Source: Heterobasidion occidentale (Eukaryota > Basidiomycota > Agaricomycetes > Russulales > Bondarzewiaceae). Taken from it: a stretch of DNA of 64,000 nt. The notes below the pieces were generated by a model. It searched no databases. It was given only the letters and a program-made list of their open reading frames with translations, and was not told the DNA's origin. The position numbers and the translations under genes were made by a program. Shown here one piece after another: positions 34,207 through 45,640 of this stretch (position 1 is the first letter of the stretch; every line of letters begins with the position of its first letter). Where the stretch lies: NCBI GenBank assembly GCA_039111635.1, contig JBCAQO010000014.1, forward strand, positions 2,294,001 through 2,358,000, given 5' to 3'.

Positions 34207-35779
34207 CTAAAAATTTACATCCAATTCTTTCTTTCCGCTTTCCCTACTCAGAGCCTGTAGCAATGCTTTTTGCTCGTCCCACCTGAGTTTTCCTATAAAC
34301 CTTTGGATCTCTTCTCTGCTAACCTCAGGCTTCTCCTGACGTACAGTTGCATCCTTGCCGGGTGAGTAGGTTTGCCGAGCTGCGAGTCTGGCTCTAAACG
34401 GGTTAGTCGTTGCCACACTTCCACTCTCTCCCTGAGTTGCTTCTTTGCCACTGCCTTGAGCTCACACTGAGAACGCTCGGCCATTGCCGCTTCCTCTTCC
34501 TGCCAATGCTCCGCCAGCTTGAGTCGAGCTGTTCCCCACTTTTCCGTTACTCAATCGAACATATTGAGTTGACCCTTCAGGTACCCTAGACGCACCCCTG
34601 GCAGGACATTGGTTGGCCATGTGTCCGTTTTGTTGACAATAAAAGCACCCACCCTCCATACGTGACCTGGTTCTTTCTGCATCAGTGAGGGGAGTGCGGA
34701 GTGCATCGACAGCCATGGGTACGACTGAGTTGTTCATGCTGGCAGGGGTGTTGGAGGAGTTGTAGCAGAAGGGGTTGTTCCATTGCCTTGTTACTGTGAG
34801 CATGAAGCTTTTTATACTCTGGAGCTCCCTCCACTAGTTGTCGAAGCGCTGAGTGTATACAATCCAATCTGCAATGGCCATTGGCATGTCCGGGAGCCTA
34901 TAGATTTGTTTAAGGATTTCTGGGTGTATTGCTCGGTGGAAATAGTTGATCATGGATTCCATATTGAATCCGCTTTCTGCTGTGGTAATTTGGAAGTCCA
35001 CGACAAAGTTGTCTGCCGTTCTCTTCCCCATCCTCATGGTGAACAGTTTTTGTCATGCTCTTTGTTTGGTTCCTTCGTCCTTGAATATCTTGGCGAGTTC
35101 TGTCAGGAAGTCTTCAAATTTGCCTCATACTAGTTTGGTTTCTCCTGCCTTCCAGTTCCTGAGTTTCCTGTCATAATAGTACCTTTGGGCGTACATTGAG
35201 GCAGTCCCTTCCCTCATGTATGATAGCACAAGTAGGATCTTGGCTTTGTCATTGGTGAACTTGGTGGGGTTGGTGGTGATGTACATATGGCATCCGTAGA
35301 TCCATTCTTTATACTTGGTTCTTGTTCTGTTGTAGTCATTTGGTTTGTTAAGTTTGTCCAACATGTCATCATCTGAATTGTCTGAATTGTTTTCTGGTGG
35401 TTCGGGGTCTTCTGAGGAATCTTCTGGCAGAATTGGGTCTCCCTTAGGGCGGTTGTGGGTCTTCTTTGTCTATTGGTGTTACCACTCCTTTGAGGATGAT
35501 TTCTTCTTTGATATCCTCCTTCGGGATGTTGCTTGGTCTCAATGATGGGGTTCTTATTAGCAATAGGGCTACTGTTCTCAGTGGTGCCCTTCTGTCTTCC
35601 TAGGCTATGAGCGGAGCTTCTATGGTTTTTCTGCTGTCTGGTCCTCCTGTATAAATCCAATTTCCTTTCAATGTTCTCCTGATTGGTTGTCCTAGATGTT
35701 GGTATACCTTTGAGTATTCAAAGTAGTTGGTCCTGTGTGGAACTCACCCTACGTCTTTCCCTTTTCCTTTGGAAGTCAT
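34207..35779 (-). pseudogene. E2 gag
   Basis: Capsid-like fragments (AKILLVLSYMREGTASMYAQ; ESMINYFHRAIHPEILKQI) precede an intact CX2CX4HX4C knuckle, CFYCQQNGHMANQC (about 34608-34650). The upstream frame begins ATG ACT TCC, immediately after the end of LTR D1 (MTSKGKGKDVG). Several frame changes. Confidence 0.78.
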
Positions 35780-36862
35780 TGATATGCTAGAGGTGGCTCT
35801 AAGTGCCGAACACAACACCAAAACAACCTCTAATGCAGGGAGTGCTGGAGCTAGTATCTGATACACAAGAAATCATTAGTTACGACTTTAGAAAGTGAGA
35901 GCGGACTGAAGAGTAATGGGGAGGGTGGGATAAAAGCGCCTGAACAGTTTTGGGACTGCACCAAACACTGACTGAACATTCAGTCGGTTGGGTTGATTGG
36001 GGATTTGGTCGATAACGAAAAGGGTAGTGCCGCAACCAATAACTATGTGCTTCAAGAGCCACACGGGACTCTGACAAGATACAAGGGTGGACGAGAGGTA
36101 CGAGCAAGGAGATGAGTACGAATGCGAACAAAGCCGAACAACAAGAAAGACAAGTTTGCAAAAGTTGGTGAAGACAATTTCAATGATTGAGATGAGTACG
36201 AATGAGCTCTGAACTGTGGGGTGCAAAAGCTGCTTTATTCTAGAGTTGTATGTAGGTTTTTATAGTAAACGGAGCCCCTAAGTAAAATATTGAACGAGAA
36301 ATGAGAGTAAATGCTAAATGGGTGCCAAGCCCTAGCGAACATAGAAGATAAGAAGGTAGGTGAGATGTCCATATGGGTTCCGAAGGTGATAAGGTAAAAG
36401 TTAATTAGCAATGGCGGAGTCCCGACCGTTTGGTATCTGTTGTTTGAATGTACGTAGCAGGAACAGGCGTTGGAGAACCAATGAAAATAAAGAAGAAGTA
36501 ACGTACAATTAGGGTAGCCAAGTAATGGTGCAAGATGGTGTTTGACCGACCATGTGGAAGTCGGGAAGATAAGCGATAAGGACCAACCAACTTATGGAGC
36601 ACATCAGCCGAAGTGGACCACTGGCTCCGGTCTCATAAACTCCTATTGTCACACTCCTGTGTGGTCATGGTAAGTACGTGAAGTATGGGCAAACTGACCC
36701 AAGTGCTGCCAAACATCCTTTGGTGGCTTGCAGTCAGTCGGGTAGGGACCGACCATGTTTGGTAAGAGTCAGTGTCTTCGGTATTTGTCTAGAGCTGTTC
36801 GGTATCTCCCAAAAGCTTCCCGAATACCTCCCTCGGACCCTAGCGCGGGTGCATGCTCATCA
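35780..36862 (-). mobile_element. LTR, family D (copy D1), 5' LTR of E2
   Basis: 1,083 bases; in LTR orientation it starts TGATGAGCATGCACCC and ends CTCTAGCATATCA. The same ends are found in copies at 48755 and 57966. No target duplication, since one side is internal sequence. Confidence 0.8.
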
Positions 36863-37240
36863 TTGTGGTGGATAATCTAAGAAGCCTGCGCTAGTCTTGA
36901 TCTGATTAGAATTGAGGGTCAAGGCAACAGCGGCTTTTCCTGTCTTATGTACAAGTACCATAATTTGTACGTAACGTCAAATGTGATTGTGTTGGTCGTA
37001 CCTCAGCTAGGTTAATTACCAGACAGAGATATTCTACAACCTGAAATAACCCCCAATGAAGTGGTATCATCCAATTATTTGTTTGAAGTGTATAGTAACT
37101 AATATGGTCAACAATTGCTTGTCTTTTGGGACTGCCTAGAGTTGTATGTATGTAGCTGGTGTTCTGCTAGAAGAGAAAGAGAGATGATGTGGAGAGGCGT
37201 GTTTGTGGAGTAGGTTTTGTAAAATGGTAGGCTATCTAGA
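36863..37240. other. Unassigned spacer
   Basis: 378 bases between LTR D1 and LTR F2; no recognisable coding or repeat structure. Confidence 0.5.
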
Positions 37241-37571
37241 TGTCACGAACGGCTATGAGTGACAAGGAGACCTAGGCCACAATAACAACAGATGGAAGTA
37301 GGGGAAATAATGAAGAGGTTTGATGGGTTAACCAGACCGATGAATCAAATCCAGAAGACTGGTGAACAGCAATTCCTAGATTGGACAAAGGTGGATAGCT
37401 TAAGGCTTCCCTACTGTGCATAAAGTGTTTAAATACATGTCAATAGATGCACGGACTAGGTAGCTATGGAACAGGAACATGAGGTATAGACTTGGGAAGG
37501 GTCCAATGTATTATTATATGGAAGGTGGGAAAGTATAGGTATGTAAGTCAAAATGAAGCTAGTTTGTATCA
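37241..37571 (-). mobile_element. Short LTR, family F (copy F2)
   Basis: 331 bases from TGTCACGAACGGC to TTTGTATCA, near-identical to F1 apart from mostly transition differences. No target duplication seen. Confidence 0.65.
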
Positions 37572-38479
37572 GTTACCAATCCTCTATGAGCAGACATGGC
37601 TTTCTACAGTGCGTGTGTAGATCCGGTTAGGTTGCAGGTGGATTAGTGAGAGCGGTAGAGGGTAGGCAGAGTTGTTTGAAGCGGGAGAGAAGAGAAGAAA
37701 GCCTCGAGTGGTCTGGTCTCGTGTCATGCAAACCTTGCAACTCTTACTCATATCCTCCATCAACACACCATTTCACCTTCCCACTTTCCCCCACCCTATC
37801 CCCTCCTCCCCAAGGCGTCTTTTTGTTAATCCATAGGTCTCACATCTCTTATTTGTGCACACTCGCGTAAGCAGGCAGGCATTATACATGACCGAGCCTA
37901 CACTGCACACCCCCTCGCACTGCCAAAACTCTAACACTTTCACATTAGGCAATATTGCTAGTTCAGAGGCAGGTTGGGACTAAAGAAAGTAGTACTACGA
38001 GTTCCATGTATTTGAATATCTGACATAGGGTTCTATTACCCTGCCTGGACAATAAACTGGATTCAAAAAAAAAAATCCTCTATGATTGTCCCACTTGATG
38101 ATGCAGTTAATTCTTGCAATTAACAAGACTTGTTTTTGGGCCAGCAAGATTTCTGATCTGGCAAGATTTAGAGACAAGGACCTGTTAGCCTTATATGGTG
38201 GCCTGTCTTTGTTGAAGATTTGGTGAATGTCCAGAGTTTTAAGCTTTCACAATATAGACATGAGGTAAGGATTTGAGCGAATAGACTTTTGATCTTTGTT
38301 CCATTGGTTTTACTTGGCATGAGGGAGTTTGGCCTTTGCAATTGCCCTACTTGATTATATAGTTGGCTCCTGCGCCAATGACAAGACCCTGTATCAAATA
38401 GACTTGATCAGTCATTGAATAGACTGTTAACCACATGGATGGTAATGTGTGGGGTCGTTGTAAGGTATGTCCTTTTAAT
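37572..38479. other. Unassigned AT-rich sequence
   Basis: About 0.9 kb with no coding remnant that I can support. A pyrimidine-rich patch lies at 37770-37815. Confidence 0.45.
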
Positions 38480-40215
38480 AGTAGTTTAAATGTCATGCTG
38501 GATGTTTCATAGGTTTATCGTCTTTGTGGACGTCATCTAGTTTCTTGTTGTTGTGGACAGCATCTAGTTTTTTTGTCATTGTAGATAACTGCTAGTTCAT
38601 CCTTGGGTCATTGTAGACCTGTTGTGGACCATCACCAACGTGGAGTACCTGTAAACTAAGACAGTAGACTTTTCTGTGTGCTGGAATATTCTTTGGTGAT
38701 GTGCATAGGGCCCTAGACCAGGTCCTACTTTTTGTGAGGGTTCTACTGAGGTGCAATGGTGAATGGTTTATACTATATCAAATCTAATAACTTGTGGAGC
38801 TGTGTCAGAATAGACTTGTAGTGCCTAAGCATATTTTAATATAACTCATGACCCTATGAATGAAGGGCAACCTAGTTTAACGTTATAGAGGACATTGCTA
38901 TTGCCTTGCCTTGTTCTCCCAAACACAATAGATTTGAGCCTCTGGGATGAGGTAGTTTAAGGTTATTTTGGACTAGACAGCGTCTTTGATGATATCAAAG
39001 ACCCCATCCATAATTCCTATGCTTGAAGGGACAGTAGTTTAATGTCATCTCGGACTGAGCAACAACTTCACCAGTTTGAAGCCACCACTCACAATCCCTG
39101 CAAACCCAGAGACAGTAGTTTACTGTTATTTTGGACATATTCTACTTCTTTGATGACTACAAAGAGGCAAAACAATGATCCCTAGAACAAAGGGACAATA
39201 GTTTACCGCCATTTTGGACATCAGGTAAATAGGTCCCAAGACAAAGAGTGGCCTGCACTTTTCTATCCCTAAGGCATTGACTTAAATCTAGGGCACATGT
39301 CCCAGCTGCCTTCTGACTGGCCCTTTAAGTAAAATCTCTTGATTTGGACTCTAAGGGTAGAATAGGCATGCCATAAAGAGATGCTTGCTCTTCCATGTTC
39401 CCAAACCCCTCACATTGAATTGAACTGTGTTGACCTCATATTCTTTTACCATAAAACAAGTGAATATGAAAGCACCTCGACCTAGTTCGCAGAGTTCTGC
39501 AATTGTGGGTGCTTGAAGTTCACAATCTGCCAGAATACATCCACATTCCAAGGGTCATTGGTAGTTTAGGTGTCATTTCAGATGGTAACTAGTTTATAGT
39601 CATTGTGGACCAAGCTTTTGGTAGTTTTACATTGTTCCAGATGTGAGTTTCCTCCTATATTGGCAGTTTAATGGAGTGTGTCCACTATCTGTTGCATCAC
39701 GATAGGGCCCTCTAATGTGGAAACAACTCTATAAAACTGGGGATCCAAAATGGGATGCCCAAACACCTGTCAGACCTTGACAGCGAGGTAAAATCACCGC
39801 TTCCCAAACAGTGACCAGCATCAATATGAGTCTTGCATCATATACTACCTTTGATATAGTCTAGGACATTGAAAAGCTGTTTGTACCATCGAAACAGGCT
39901 ATGTCAAATCATTATCAAAGGGTCCCCTGATGTGGAAATGGCCCTGTAAAACTAGGGATCCTAGTGGGACACCTGATCACTTGTCAGAATGTCTCTTGAC
40001 AACAAGAGGGTGAGATGCGCCATGAGTGCCATCATGGGAGACTGAATGTGGTTGGTCAGGTACTTCCCCTGCCTTGTTTTCTTTTCACAGTTTAACAACA
40101 TGCAGGTCAACATCTTGATTGGAGTGTTGTTCAGGTTTGAGGTTTTCTTTCCAATGCTTAGTTTAATGTTGTTGCGGACATTTCTATAGTTTAATCTCTT
40201 TTTGGATGTTTTCTC
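38480..40215 (+). repeat. Tract with a recurring ~20-base motif
   Basis: Variants of TAGTTTAATGTCATTTTGGA occur at least 12 times on the plus strand, near 38483, 38537, 38567, 38595, 38874, 38955, 39030, 39117, 39208, 39566, 39590, 39622, 40162 and 40189. Some are spaced 24-32 bases (38537-38620, 39566-39640, 40162-40210), others 75-91 bases (38874-39208). It may be a decayed tandem repeat. No coding sequence. Confidence 0.6.
39697..40017 (+). repeat. Diverged ~100-base direct repeat
   Basis: 39697-39797 and 39913-40017 share, in order, agggccCTCTAATGTGGAAA-like, TAAAACT-GGGATCC and CACCTGTCAGA-like blocks. Roughly three quarters of positions seem to match by eye. A segmental duplication inside the motif tract above. 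Confidence 0.55.
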
Positions 40216-40639
40216 CTACTAGATAACTCACAGGCAAGTGAGATCCTTTGATAGAGAATATGATCATGTTGGTTGTCCTGTGCATAAAACAAGTACCTAT
40301 GGTGTAGAGGGTTCTTTCCTCTCTATCACCTTTCCCAAGGCAAGAGGTTCCTTAACTCCCTTGCCTCTAACTCTACTCTCTGGCTTCCGGATGTTCAAAA
40401 CACAGTTTTGTAGTCTCCGTGACCTTCATCAGGTCTGTAATTGACCTTCATCAGGTCTGTAATAAGGGTCAATGTCATTATAATTGTTGCCCTCAACTGC
40501 ATCCCATGCATCTAACTCTGCTCAAGTCCACATAGTAGTCCTTAGAGTCGGGCACTGAGTGTCTCCAGTTTGTCTAGCAGCTCAAACATGCACTCCCTCA
40601 TTTCAACCAAGTCCACAAACAATGCTAGGCATTGCAGTT

Positions 40640-41785
40640 GAGTTGGTCAAGCATCATGTGGGCTGGGTCCCCTCCTCCTCAATTGGAGTGCTCCTCTCGT
40701 GCCCCTGCCTCTTCTTGTTTCTCTGCCATTGGTCCTTTGGTAGCTTAGCGGTTGTTCATTGTTGGTTCCCCGAATGCTACCACCAGCAAGTTGAATCTTT
40801 GGCGAGGAATTGGGGGTTGCCTGGCCTCTAGAGGTCACAGACTGTCACTACACTGTTGCCCAGATGTATTTAGTCTGGGTGGAGGCATTTCAACCATCTA
40901 GAGTTGGTACTTCTCTGATGGCTTCTCCGCACCATGATTGTATGCAAAAGGGGTTGACCCTGACGGGTTGGGCACCATGGGATTTGTCTAGGAAGAGGAG
41001 AGCGGGGAGGAGTTCAAGGTTGACAAAGGCCGCAAACTTGTCCGGGTGAATAAGAAGGGCATAACACCCATTATTTCCTTGGGCATACCAAGAGGCTGCC
41101 CGACGGTCATCTGTGTAGGCCAGGATACTAACCTAGTCGCTGGCATCCACCAGTTGTTAAGGTACCTCACTATGTTTGCTCCCAAGTTATCCTGCCAAGA
41201 AGTTAGCGAGCCTTTGCAGAGCTAGCACTGTGGCCATTTGAATTACTGCAAAGATAGTGGTACATTGGAGTAAAGCATCTCTAAGTCCGTCCAATTCTCT
41301 GGGGTGCAGATATCCACCACTGGCAGGGGTTCCCACCACTCGGATAGTTGATGTGTTAGTTGCTGCTGAACTTGGTGTAGCTTCTGCGTTAACTAAAGCT
41401 GGTTCAGAGTGTTCAAGGCTTGGATGTCCTCTTCTACCTCTTGCCAGTAGTCCCAGTTCACCCTGGCCTGTTGCTGTTGTTGATCCTGGAGCTGTTGGTG
41501 GAGCTGATCCTCCAGTTCCTTGAGGCTCCAAAGAGTGATCGTCATTAGTTGCCTAAGCCCATAATGGGGCTCGCAGCTTGGTTCCTCTATCAGTTTTGGC
41601 TACAAGAATGCAGGTGGCAATTGGTATGGGAACTCCTTTTGGTATACCTAGGCAGCTGCATTCACTAGGTTGTCTAGTGTCAGGGTTGGCAATAGCAAGG
41701 ACAATGTCTGGAGAGGAGTTTCTTGAAGGCAATGAGGTTGTTCCTTCATCAATGAGCATAGCACATTCAGGGAAGTAGTATGGGG
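40640..41785 (-). pseudogene. E3 open region downstream of pol, unknown
   Basis: After the chromodomain a coding-looking region continues. One frame runs from ECAMLIDEGTTSLPSRNSS through VPIPIATCILVAKTDRGTKL, a single TAG, a Pro/Thr/Ala-rich stretch and ELDGLRDALLQCTTIFAVIQ, to ALQRLANFLAG (41187-41780). Shifted frames continue with NIVRYLNNWWMPATRLVSW and GQPLGMPKEIMGVMPFLF. I recognise no family. It may be a C-terminal extension, an extra retrotransposon ORF, or a captured fragment. Confidence 0.4.
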
Positions 41786-41879
41786 ACTAGTTGGACATGC
41801 ATTAGAAAAGGGGCTTGTGTTTGTCTTTAGAAGGGATCCCTCCCTCTTATATACCTTTCCTAGAGCCTGATCGTCATTG

Positions 41880-43297
41880 GTCGGGGTTTGTCTGGATAGT
41901 TTTTGTGAAACTCTTGAAGTGCTTTGTCAGCCATTCCTTTCAATAGAGCAAAAGGTTCCCAGGTGTTATCCGCCTCTAGGTATCCTACTCATTTGACAAG
42001 GTATTTTGTACCCCAACCTTGGCTTCTTGAGTCCAGAACAGCTTCCATCTCATAGTGTTCTTTCTGACTTCAAAAGGTGGTCTAGGGTAGTTTCTTCCAT
42101 GAACCTTCATTTCTCTATATTTGGTAAGCAGGGAGGCATGGAACACTGGGTGTATCTTCTATGTTCCAGGTATTTCCAACCAATAAGCCAAGGGTCCAAT
42201 CCTTTTCAACACTTAGAAAGGGCCATAGCGTCCGGGTGCTAGTTTGACTTCTAGGTGAGTTGTCTGAATATGGGTTCCTTCTAACTATACTTGGGCTTCT
42301 ACATCCCACTGCAGAAGCTTTTGATGTAGGTCCCGGTCCTTGGCGTGCTGCGCTGCTATTCGCAAACTGGTGGCAGCTTCTTCCTGTATTTCTTGAATCA
42401 GCTGCAAGCATTTGGTTACTGCAGGCACCTTGGTCTCCAGAGCTGAGTCGACCAAATATGGGGGTTGAACCCATAGAGGACCTTGAGTGGCAACTTCCCA
42501 GTGGTGGAGTGTTTTCAGGTGTTGTGGGAGAATTCTGCAAAAGAAAGCAAGTCCACCCAGTTATCTTGGTGGTAGTTGCAAAAGATCCACAGGAACTATT
42601 TGATCCCCTAATTGACTTGTTCTGTTTCTCCATCTATTTGAGGATGATAAGCTGTGCTGAGGGCCAGGGTAATTCCTAGTCCTTTCCATAGTTCTTGCGT
42701 GAATTTTGCTGTGAACTAAGGGCCTCAATCCGACACTACCTTAGTTGGCAAGCTGTACTATTTAAACATGTTGTCTTGGAAAAGGGTCGTGGTTTCTTCC
42801 ACCATAATTGTTTTTTTGCATGAGGTGATGACAATTCCTTTTGACAGCCTTTGGTCAACCACCACATTGATTGAGTCATAACCTCTGCTTTCTAGGAGGT
42901 TGGTCACAAAGTCGGTAGAGATGAAATGCCAGGGGATGTTTGTTGTTTCCAACAGTTGGATCAATAGATGGGTCCGATAGGGTAGGTTCTTGGTGGATTG
43001 GCATATTGCACAACCATCCACATATTGGTGGACAAACTTGGACATACTTGGCCACCAATAATGACATTGCACCAGCTTTAAGAGTTTTGTTTGGCCTGGA
43101 TGTCCTATAGCTAGGCTGTTATGGTGCATTTTGACAATTGTCCATAGGAGAAGGTCATCCTTTGGAATGCTTATGTAACTGTCACATTGCATGATTTCAT
43201 CTTGATATGTCCACTTCCCTAGATCTCCTTGCATTGCTTGTGGTCCTTTTTCAAGCAGTTTCTTGAGGGCTATATTGACTAACAGGTCGTGGTCCAA
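41880..43297 (-). pseudogene. E3 integrase with chromodomain
   Basis: The integrase zinc domain is clear (HHNSLAIGHPGQTKLLKLVQ then CAICQSTKN), followed by core ISTDFVTNLLESRGYDSINV and, in other frames, STAYHPQMDGETEQVNQ. The C-terminus holds a near-complete chromodomain: HYEMEAVLDSRSQGWGTKYL, a TGA at a Trp position, then VGYLEADNTWEPFALL (about 41890-42065). This places the element among chromoviruses, whose chromodomain is thought to steer insertion to heterochromatin. Confidence 0.85.
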
Positions 43298-43745
43298 TCA
43301 CAAGTGTTGAATGAGGGAAAGGAGGTCAGATGATACAATTTTGGTTGCCTTGACATGCATATCCCCATCTGATTCCACCAATGTTTTGCTGGAGTCAGAG
43401 AAAAGTCTGGATGGAAGTAGAGTTTGTGCCTTGTTGTTAGATTCCACCCCCTTACTAAGGTCTGGAGGCCTGGACAGATCATCTGCATGGTTCATTGTCC
43501 CTGACTTATAGGTCAGTTGGAAGTCAAATTGTGATAAGAACAGGCTCCAATGAGCTTGTCATCGAGACAAATCTTGGACAGTTGGGAAGTAAACCAGGTT
43601 CTTGTGGTCTGTCCAGATCTCAAAGGGGTTTTTAGCACCTTTAAGGTAGTGTTTCTAGTGTTCCAGCACTTTGATTATGGCAAGGAGTTTATGGTTGTGT
43701 ACATCATAATTCCGCTCTGGTAGTGAAAAAGAGCTGGTGATGCGC
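43298..43745 (-). pseudogene. E3 RNase H fragment
   Basis: Minus-strand segments HNHKLLAIIKVLEHWKHYLK, FEIWTDHKNLVYFPTVQDLS and MNHADDLSRPPDLSKGVES match the RNase H and tether part of Gypsy pol. Truncated at the right end. Confidence 0.78.
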
Positions 43746-43839
43746 TAGCAATGGCCCTGTGTGTGAAAACACACAACAAAACACACCACTAGACACGGGG
43801 TGGACAGGAGCTGGCTCTGCAGTACAAGGAATGGTTGTT

Positions 43840-44513
43840 CCTAGTTCTAGATTGATCAAAGATGTGGATAGACATTAGATATGGATGTGGATGGACATTA
43901 GTGATCGGTTACTATACTTAGTTACATTGCAGATTGATGACACATCATTGCTTATGGATCTTGATCATTTACTTCTGTATCTTAGAAGTGCATGGACCAG
44001 ATCCAGATCTGGCCCTAGATACTTTTTTGTATAAATAAGTGAGATGAGCTACTAAGAAGCTCAGCTCATTTACCTGTAATACACTTGATCTCTGCACTGT
44101 GCCCAGTGTCTGGCTACCTTTCTAGCCCACACTTTGTGATCTCTGTCAGATCTGAGACTTCTTTACACAGTCTGACAACACACTGGACTTGTCTCCCTTC
44201 CCTCCTCTCTCTCTACTCACCCACTCATACACTGGCCTTGCTGCCTTCCACATTCTCAGTTGGACACCTCCCCATGTCATCTGTTGGACAGGAGAAGATC
44301 ATCCCATTCCTTCTCATCACCGAGAAGACCTCGAAGATCATCTCCTCAACCTCTTTGAGGACAAAGCAGACAGCAACCCCAAGTTCTTTCAAAGAGCTCA
44401 GAGACAATAAATTGTCTTCATCCATTGGAGTCTATAGCTTTACAATGCTGTAACAGTTTAGCCTAGGGATCCCCTTCATACATCAGTGCACATGATAGGT
44501 CTCTGACCTAACA
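43840..44513 (+). mobile_element. LTR fragment, family B (copy B3)
   Basis: Matches B1/B2 in reverse complement from GTTCCTAGTTCTAG to GACCTAACA. The 5' portion with the terminal palindrome is missing or unrecognisable. Opposite orientation to E3. Confidence 0.7.
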
Positions 44514-44569
44514 ATGGTCAGCCTAGGGGAAACAACCAAAGAACAGGCAGTGCGTAGTCTGGATCTAGA

Positions 44570-44840
44570 GGTGCAATGCTCTGCAATGCCATGCAATGTT
44601 CTGCAATGCCCTATGATGCTCTGTGATGTTCTGCACTCAAGATTGCAAGGTTAGATGCAATGTTGCAATATTGAGGTTGCAATGTTGCGAGGTTGAGGTT
44701 GTCAGGTTGTCAGGTCCAATGTGATAGGGAAAGGTGCGGAGTGATGGAAAGATGCTTGGAGGATGTAGAGATGCTCGGAGGGATAGAGAGATGCTTGGAG
44801 GGATGAGGAGATGCTTGGAAAGGTGAAGAAAGTGGTGCTA
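44570..44840 (+). repeat. Clustered short tandem repeats
   Basis: Three adjacent arrays: CTGCAATGC-type units (44575-44640), TTGCAATGTTG/GAGGTTG units (44640-44712), and about four ~20-base units built on AGATGCTTGGAGGGAT (44745-44830). Confidence 0.7.
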
Positions 44841-45640
44841 GGAGATGGGGAGAGGTATGAGACACTATGGGGACACAACACAATTTGGAGTGATGCTAGG
44901 CGGTTCGGAGCGATGGGGGGATGATAACTAGACTCTAGAGCATACTACGAGGGCTCTGTAAGATTAAGGTCGCGAGATTTGCAATAATCAGCAATGTGAG
45001 AGCATTTTGGACGAGGTGTGATCTGCACAGTGGGGGGAACCAAATATGGTATATTGCAGAGAGGGTAGGTAGGTTTATAGTGAGAACAGAATGGTAGGTA
45101 CGAAAGAGGAGAACTGTGATAAATCTCGAAAATATCGAAGACATGTGGAACTACTCTAGGCTATATAAGGTTGCACTCTTGGCATTGCTCTATCTATCTT
45201 GCACTGAATTGGAAGGCCTTGGCATGAGTGGCAAAAGGCTTGGAGAGATAATGAGAACAGAGATCAGGAGTCCGAGAACTGTTAGCATGATTGCAAGGTC
45301 ACATGGGCAATGCCACAAGGGCGTGGAGGTCTCTGAGGTCAATAATGTCAAGAGAAAGATTGCAGGTTCTGCGTGAGGACCGCTGAGGACATTTGAAGAT
45401 GTGCGTCACCAATGTGATGAGAGGGAACTATGAATAAGTTGTAGGAGATTGCATGGAAGCCTGTGGAGATTGTACAGGCGCTGCAAGGTTGTGCAGACAT
45501 TGGAGAGGTTGTACGGGGGAATCAGAGCTTGCGATGATGCGTACGAGACTGTACAAAAGCCTGCAAGGTTGCGCTGGTTATTCTGAGGTTGCACCATAGC
45601 TGAGATCTATGCTGTAAAAGCTGCAAAATCTGGGGGCTCA
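44841..45640. other. Unassigned sequence with purine-rich repeats
   Basis: 0.8 kb; the right part (45430-45600) repeats GGTTGTGC/GATTGTAC-like words. No coding or LTR match. Confidence 0.45.

Larger units (their letters stand above)
30165..35779 (-). mobile_element. Gypsy/Ty3 element E2 (degenerate, 3' truncated)
   Basis: A minus-strand element with 5' LTR D1 (35780-36862), gag, protease, RT-RNase H and integrase. It stops within the integrase C-terminal part (VVAEMMKRK) where LTR B2 begins. Solo LTR C2 interrupts its protease region. Confidence 0.82.
40640..43745 (-). mobile_element. Gypsy/Ty3 chromovirus E3 (5' truncated)
   Basis: Contains RNase H end, integrase, a recognisable chromodomain and an extra downstream open region, all on the minus strand. 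Gag, protease and RT are missing, and a family B LTR in the opposite orientation lies just to the right. Confidence 0.8.

Noticed and set aside
38480..40215. CRISPR-like array
   Set aside because: The repeated words are imperfect, irregularly spaced and lie in a eukaryotic genome; no CRISPR interpretation is warranted.
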